From the NCBI GenBank assembly GCA_002309305.1, contig DBWR01000046.1:1-8695 (forward strand): a stretch of 8,695 nucleotides of DNA. The letters are read 5' to 3'. Source of the stretch: Treponema sp. UBA1233. Its GTDB lineage: Bacteria; Spirochaetota; Spirochaetia; Treponematales; Treponemataceae. Made by a program: the position numbers and the translations under genes. Below are positions 7,401 to 8,695 of the stretch, in pieces. Numbering within the stretch: position 1 is the first letter of the stretch; every line of letters begins with the position of its first letter. The notes beneath the pieces are model-generated. The model ran no database searches. It was given only the letters and a program-made list of their open reading frames with translations, and was not told where the DNA came from.

Positions 7401-8489
7401 ACAACCAGAAAACCAGATTCTGCTTATTCCGACTTTGACAAATATACGCCTATTGAATTGAACGTAGGCTCAAATACAGTTGAGATTGAGTGTACGGCTC
7501 CCGATGGCACTACAAAAGTATATACGCTAACTGTCAATTCGGAGTTCAAGCTATTGAGTAATTTCAATGCATCGTCACAGCCACTTGGAGGAGGACTTAC
7601 CTCATTTACATGGGACTCATACGCAGACATGAGGGCAGATGCAACAACCGACGGAGGTTATGTACTGTATGGCGAGAAGACTTCTTCCCTCACACCACCG
7701 GAACTGACAATAGGAGATGCGACAAGTGCACGAACTCAGAGTTCAGGATTGGATAGCCTGGGTGCTTTCTACCTGAAAATTGATCCTTCTGATCTTTCAA
7801 AGGGTTCATTTTCTTTGGTTCTTGCCACTCACACAAATTATTGCTTTGCTCTGTATGCCTATGCCCACAGTTCAAATGCTGGTACATTCAAATCCCGCTG
7901 TCTTGGTTCAAGCCAGACTTCCATAAAGACCGGAGCGGCAGAAAAAGGAACTCTTAGATTCTATGCCCATTATATCGAGGCTGTAAAAGACCAGGACGGC
8001 GGATGTGACCCTGAGTACTACTGGTCATTCAGCGGTGGAGGCGGAATCATAGATCTTTCTGAGCTGAACATCACTGAGTCCGAGAAAAAGGAATTTGATG
8101 ACGATGATGACAAGTACTATGCCTTCGGGGATCAGAAGACTTACAAGATGAATACTCCTCCGGGAAAATTCAGCGGTACGACCAAAGTTTATACTGTGGA
8201 GGTTAGCCGTGCAAAGAACCTATCATTTACAATAAAATGGAATGCCATTGAATATGACAGGGGCTCTCCGGACGATCATCTTGGAACCGTGACCGCAAAT
8301 TTCACTTACAGCAAGGATACGGATACATGGTCATGCTCATGGTCTGCAGCTGGAGACGGAGTGAAAAATTCTCACGCAGAAAACAACTCAATTACAGCAG
8401 GACAGAAGTCAAACGGCAATAGCTGGAAACTCTACAATGAGGATGAAGGTGAGATAGCGATGCACTGGGACTGGAGCTGGGATGAATGA
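4446..8489 (+). CDS. 1347-aa multidomain lipoprotein with binary-toxin-B/protective-antigen-like core
   Basis: AGAGGAG (4431-4437) lies 8 nt before the ATG. A lipoprotein signal ends in FTSC (Cys26), predicting a lipid-anchored surface protein. Domains in order: beta-sandwich modules (41-245); two InlB B-repeats (250-323, 327-405); thrombospondin-3-type calcium loops (416-450); a region resembling the pore-forming domain of binary-toxin B components (459-775); a second calcium segment (829-928); a cadherin-like beta-sandwich (933-1031, with LNVGSNTVEI and APDGTTKVYTLTV); an Fn3-like stretch (1036-1150); and a C-terminal C2-like module (1166-1298). The core match rests on NPLIADMP (461-468), HGWSVGF (520-526), the Ser-rich amphipathic region and FKNPSNIAYEV (596-606), each aligning in order with recalled protective antigen sequence. 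No PA14 domain, furin-like activation site or clear oligomerisation domain is seen. Function could be pore formation, binding or adhesion. The lipoprotein call is strong and the toxin-like core is moderately sure. Confidence 0.88.
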   Translation: MKRRLNFFKLVFAATFAAALLIFTSCSGLYTPQSDDSKSGSATLKVSIRDEMRTALPEFDMDSLTYIYLNYWNDDDYETVGSWSSVDEMKKSVLPFKTGTYKFALVALTNSAMFSEQKEYTIVSGSNSISFAPRLSALGDIISGKGNLDIKLRFNDSHVRKITAGLYSTEETMIPGYNDEELTIQSGGKIEYLKEGENSVPAGNYIVIFKFYADNEKTQLLGTYREYASIMNGLTSKSDCVVDSLGNLFTIRYDLGGGSFTNGYTAPGSYTRHSDTIILPPEDKISKPGNTFAGWYESSDFTGSPQYLLTRGSCGNKTYYAKWIPDITILYVANGGKIKTTTQTAQRGQAVTLMTSVQLGLEPPFEGSNFVGWAKEAKATAKDYDNGQTVTGGFEVNTVLYALWTITGINGDPGKDSDEDGLSDGDELNAYTDPSNPDTDGDGFKDGEEVKLHNNNTNMFNPLIADMPELEIEFVGKPQIFYEYTTSSGSSSSESVDYSTGEEGGFSISNSSSKSRDETHGWSVGFKISQKVSTAGTESEAGLEFGYNGNVTKGDSISYSRDSSSGWSKSWSNSKTTSTETGRSVNGGKVVFQCRFKNPSNIAYEVKGATVSLNRIPNNNGKTSIPVLTETLSNVGTLGPGRTSGTFNVKSDLTLAETEELLKWSTGMELIVSGYSIALEGNDFTEAMTKVKAQTAALYIDWGSGIEGAREPETYNVAVKNRFNASATQWQDKYEEMDLKWVFDNILNYQEGRDYVLEGFDGKKFLKSIDGVANQTNPEDGVWFISHKYTENGRRKGMAYLPFKSDTTDKWNFSDIKINAGDEISIIYTVDKDGDGVPLNEELIYGTDDENPDTDGDGLTDYEEIYGWYKEGIGLDAKYNGTTKKVYTSPILTDSDGDGDLDDNDNSTNRLDYSTDANKRDSDPMVPLVKSDTSLKISSYSATGASNSFQNFTFTNDKATVSNVNDRIYLDIVPKLSLSTVKYRNTTRKPDSAYSDFDKYTPIELNVGSNTVEIECTAPDGTTKVYTLTVNSEFKLLSNFNASSQPLGGGLTSFTWDSYADMRADATTDGGYVLYGEKTSSLTPPELTIGDATSARTQSSGLDSLGAFYLKIDPSDLSKGSFSLVLATHTNYCFALYAYAHSSNAGTFKSRCLGSSQTSIKTGAAEKGTLRFYAHYIEAVKDQDGGCDPEYYWSFSGGGGIIDLSELNITESEKKEFDDDDDKYYAFGDQKTYKMNTPPGKFSGTTKVYTVEVSRAKNLSFTIKWNAIEYDRGSPDDHLGTVTANFTYSKDTDTWSCSWSAAGDGVKNSHAENNSITAGQKSNGNSWKLYNEDEGEIAMHWDWSWDE
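5193..5660 (+). other. two InlB-type B-repeats (protein domains)
   Basis: Residues 250-323 show the B-repeat pattern: IRYDLGGGSF, a KPGNTFAGWYESSDFTG core, and a TYYAKW end. Residues 327-405 are a more diverged copy: ILYVANGGKI, FVGWAKEA, and VLYALW. B-repeats (Listeria-Bacteroides repeat family) are beta-grasp-like stalk modules in surface proteins and probably hold the following core away from the membrane. Confidence 0.85.
5691..5795 (+). other. thrombospondin-3-type calcium-binding repeats, first set
   Basis: Residues 416-450 contain DSDEDGLSDGDE and DTDGDGFKDGEE, the acidic DxDxDG loops that bind calcium in TSP3 repeats and in domain 1' of protective antigen. They sit directly before the pore-like region, the same relative position as in protective antigen. 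Confidence 0.85.
5820..6770 (+). other. protective-antigen/binary-toxin-B-like pore-forming region
   Basis: Residues 459-775. Seen: MFNPLIADMPELEIEF entering the domain; a Ser/Thr-rich stretch with alternating hydrophobics (485-585); FQCRFKNPSNIAYEV; QTAALYIDWG (694-703); and MDLKWVFDNILNYQEG (737-752). Known of protective antigen: its domain 2 begins near a HPLVAAYP segment, has a Ser/Thr-rich membrane-inserting loop after a VHG, then an RYVNTGTAPIYNV strand, a TTARIIFNG strand bearing the phi-clamp Phe427, and a DMTLKEALK helix followed by a Gly-rich turn. The segments match in the same order with similar spacing. This alignment was made by eye, so a distant or convergent match remains possible. 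Confidence 0.65.
6930..7229 (+). other. second calcium-binding segment, protective-antigen-like
   Basis: Residues 829-928 hold VDKDGDGVPLNEE, DTDGDGLTDYEEIYGWYKEG, a VYTSP turn, DSDGDGDLDDNDNS and finally DSDPMVPLV. The order (acidic loop, E-x-x-GW/GY, V/F-x-SP, D-x-DP, P-x-V) is close to protective antigen domain 1', where DNDGIPDSLEVEGYTV leads to a LSPW turn and ASDP. Here it follows the pore-like region instead of preceding it. Confidence 0.65.
7242..7538 (+). other. cadherin-like beta-sandwich domain
   Basis: Residues 933-1031. The end of the domain, PIELNVGSNTVEIECTAPDG followed by TTKVYTLTV, is the hallmark of the bacterial cadherin-like beta-sandwich (Cadherin-like, PF12733-type) found in secreted and surface proteins. 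It probably acts as a spacer or binding module. Confidence 0.7.
7941..8339 (+). other. C-terminal C2-like beta-sandwich, candidate calcium site
   Basis: Residues 1166-1298. GTLRFYAHYIEAVKDQDGG, then CDPEYYW, and later IEYDRGSPDDHLGTVTANF resemble the paired Asp-rich loops of C2-like domains, in which two loops jointly bind calcium (DxDxxxDPE and D-x-x-S-x-D-D-x-L-G). An acidic FDDDDDK stretch (1217-1223) lies in a loop between them. A membrane- or glycan-targeting role is inference. Confidence 0.45.
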
Positions 8490-8490
8490 T

Positions 8491-8522
8491 AATTCATAAT
8501 GCATAATTCATAATGCATAATT
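8491..8522 (+). repeat. tandem AT-rich repeat, two units of 14 bp
   Basis: AATTCATAATGCAT occurs at 8491-8504 and again directly at 8505-8518, followed by AATT. The 18-mer AATTCATAATGCATAATT therefore occurs twice in overlap and differs by one base from the copy at 1668-1685 upstream of the operon. It begins two bases after the stop codon of the large lipoprotein gene. Confidence 0.85.
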
Positions 8523-8557
8523 AGGAATTTTTTGATTCTTAATTATGCATTTTTTTT
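8512..8557 (+). terminator. intrinsic terminator of the lipoprotein operon
   Basis: AATGCATAATTAGGAAT (8512-8528) pairs with ATTCTTAATTATGCATT (8535-8551): 17 bp with a single G-T wobble and a 6-nt loop, followed by a T-tract ending at 8557. The stem is unusually AT-rich for a terminator but long and nearly perfect. It partly consists of the repeat unit, so the repeat family seems to double as a terminator. Confidence 0.75.
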
Positions 8558-8572
8558 CTCCATGACAGGTAC

Positions 8573-8604
8573 AATTCATAATTCCGCATTCTTAATTCTG
8601 AATT
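8573..8604 (+). repeat. degenerate palindrome related to the AT-rich repeat
   Basis: AATTCATAATT (8573-8583) and AATTCTGAATT (8594-8604) form an inverted repeat with one internal mismatch (10 paired bases, 10-nt loop). The left arm begins with AATTCATAAT, the same 10 bases that open the tandem units at 8491 and 8505. It lies immediately upstream of the tRNA promoter. Confidence 0.5.
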
Positions 8605-8609
8605 AACAC

Positions 8610-8638
8610 TTGACATAATTATAAAAAATTTATATACT
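8610..8638 (+). promoter_or_regulatory. sigma70 promoter of tRNA-Leu
   Basis: TTGACA (8610-8615) is a perfect -35. After exactly 17 bp comes TATACT (8633-8638), one base off the consensus -10. The predicted start near 8645 gives a leader of about 5 nt before the mature tRNA, as expected for a strongly transcribed stable RNA. Confidence 0.85.
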
Positions 8639-8649
8639 GATTATCACTT

Positions 8650-8695
8650 GCGGGGATGGTGGAATTGGTAGACACGCTAGCTTGAGGTGCTAGTG
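8650..8695 (+). tRNA. tRNA-Leu (anticodon GAG), 5' part, truncated by window edge
   Basis: Acceptor 5' strand GCGGGGA (8650-8656), a D-arm with GGTAGA, and a 5-bp anticodon stem CTAGC (8677-8681) with GCTAG (8689-8693) around loop TTGAGGT. The anticodon GAG (8684-8686) reads leucine codons CUC and CUU. The TG after the stem begins the long variable arm expected for tRNA-Leu; the T-arm and 3' acceptor strand are outside the window. The GCGGGGATGGTGGAATTGG opening is typical of bacterial tRNA-Leu. Confidence 0.95.

Noticed and set aside
8097..8114. DDDDDK as a real enteropeptidase processing site
   Set aside because: The motif does match the enteropeptidase recognition sequence, but nothing shows that it is exposed or cleaved; an acidic calcium-site loop is the simpler explanation.
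8491..8606. Possible CRISPR-like array
   Set aside because: The units are 14 bp, directly abutting and AT-rich, with no unique spacers of regular length and no cas genes nearby.
8650..8695. tRNA-Leu as a phage or island attachment site for the lipoprotein operon
   Set aside because: Integrases typically use tRNA 3' ends, the operon lies on the 5' side with an intact promoter in between, and no integrase gene or duplicated tRNA fragment is visible.

Overview
The window looks like chromosomal DNA of a host-associated spirochaete, most likely a Treponema. This is an inference from three things: moderate-to-low GC with AT-rich intergenic spacers, two consecutive long lipoproteins with relaxed lipoboxes and InlB-type B-repeats, and a LeuRS with a long insertion in its editing domain. 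No taxonomic marker here settles the genus.

Layout. (1) Positions 1-1574, minus strand: the N-terminal 524 codons of leucyl-tRNA synthetase (leuS), running off the left edge. (2) 1575-1830: a divergent intergenic region with a good extended -10 promoter for leuS, a weaker candidate promoter facing right, and one copy of an AT-rich repeat. (3) 1831-8489, plus strand: three closely spaced genes that read as one operon. They encode a small exported beta-barrel-like protein (202 aa), a 638-aa lipoprotein built of Ig-like modules, and a 1347-aa multidomain lipoprotein. (4) 8490-8649: two tandem copies of the same AT-rich repeat, a strong hairpin plus T-tract terminator, another degenerate palindrome, and a near-consensus sigma70 promoter. 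(5) 8650-8695: the 5' part of a tRNA-Leu (anticodon GAG), cut by the window edge.

The most interesting item is the 1347-aa lipoprotein. Its centre (about residues 411-775) reads like the calcium-binding plus pore-forming part of the B (translocation) components of binary toxins, such as anthrax protective antigen, Vip1, C2II and iota-Ib. The match was recognised by eye from recalled family sequence, not by a database search. The usual N-terminal PA14 domain is absent, and the oligomerisation domain after the pore domain is not recognisable. In their place the protein has a lipid anchor, two InlB B-repeats, a second protective-antigen-like calcium segment after the pore domain, a cadherin-like beta-sandwich and a C-terminal C2-like module.

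How the genes may work together (inference): all three products carry export signals and share an operon, so they may form a cell-surface assembly. In that picture the beta-barrel protein sits in the outer membrane, the Ig-like lipoprotein is a binding or scaffold partner, and the large lipoprotein is a calcium-dependent, potentially membrane-inserting effector. No enzymatic A-component is encoded in the window. The operon lies between near-identical 18-bp repeats and between leuS and a tRNA-Leu gene, which suggests an accessory block in a housekeeping neighbourhood.
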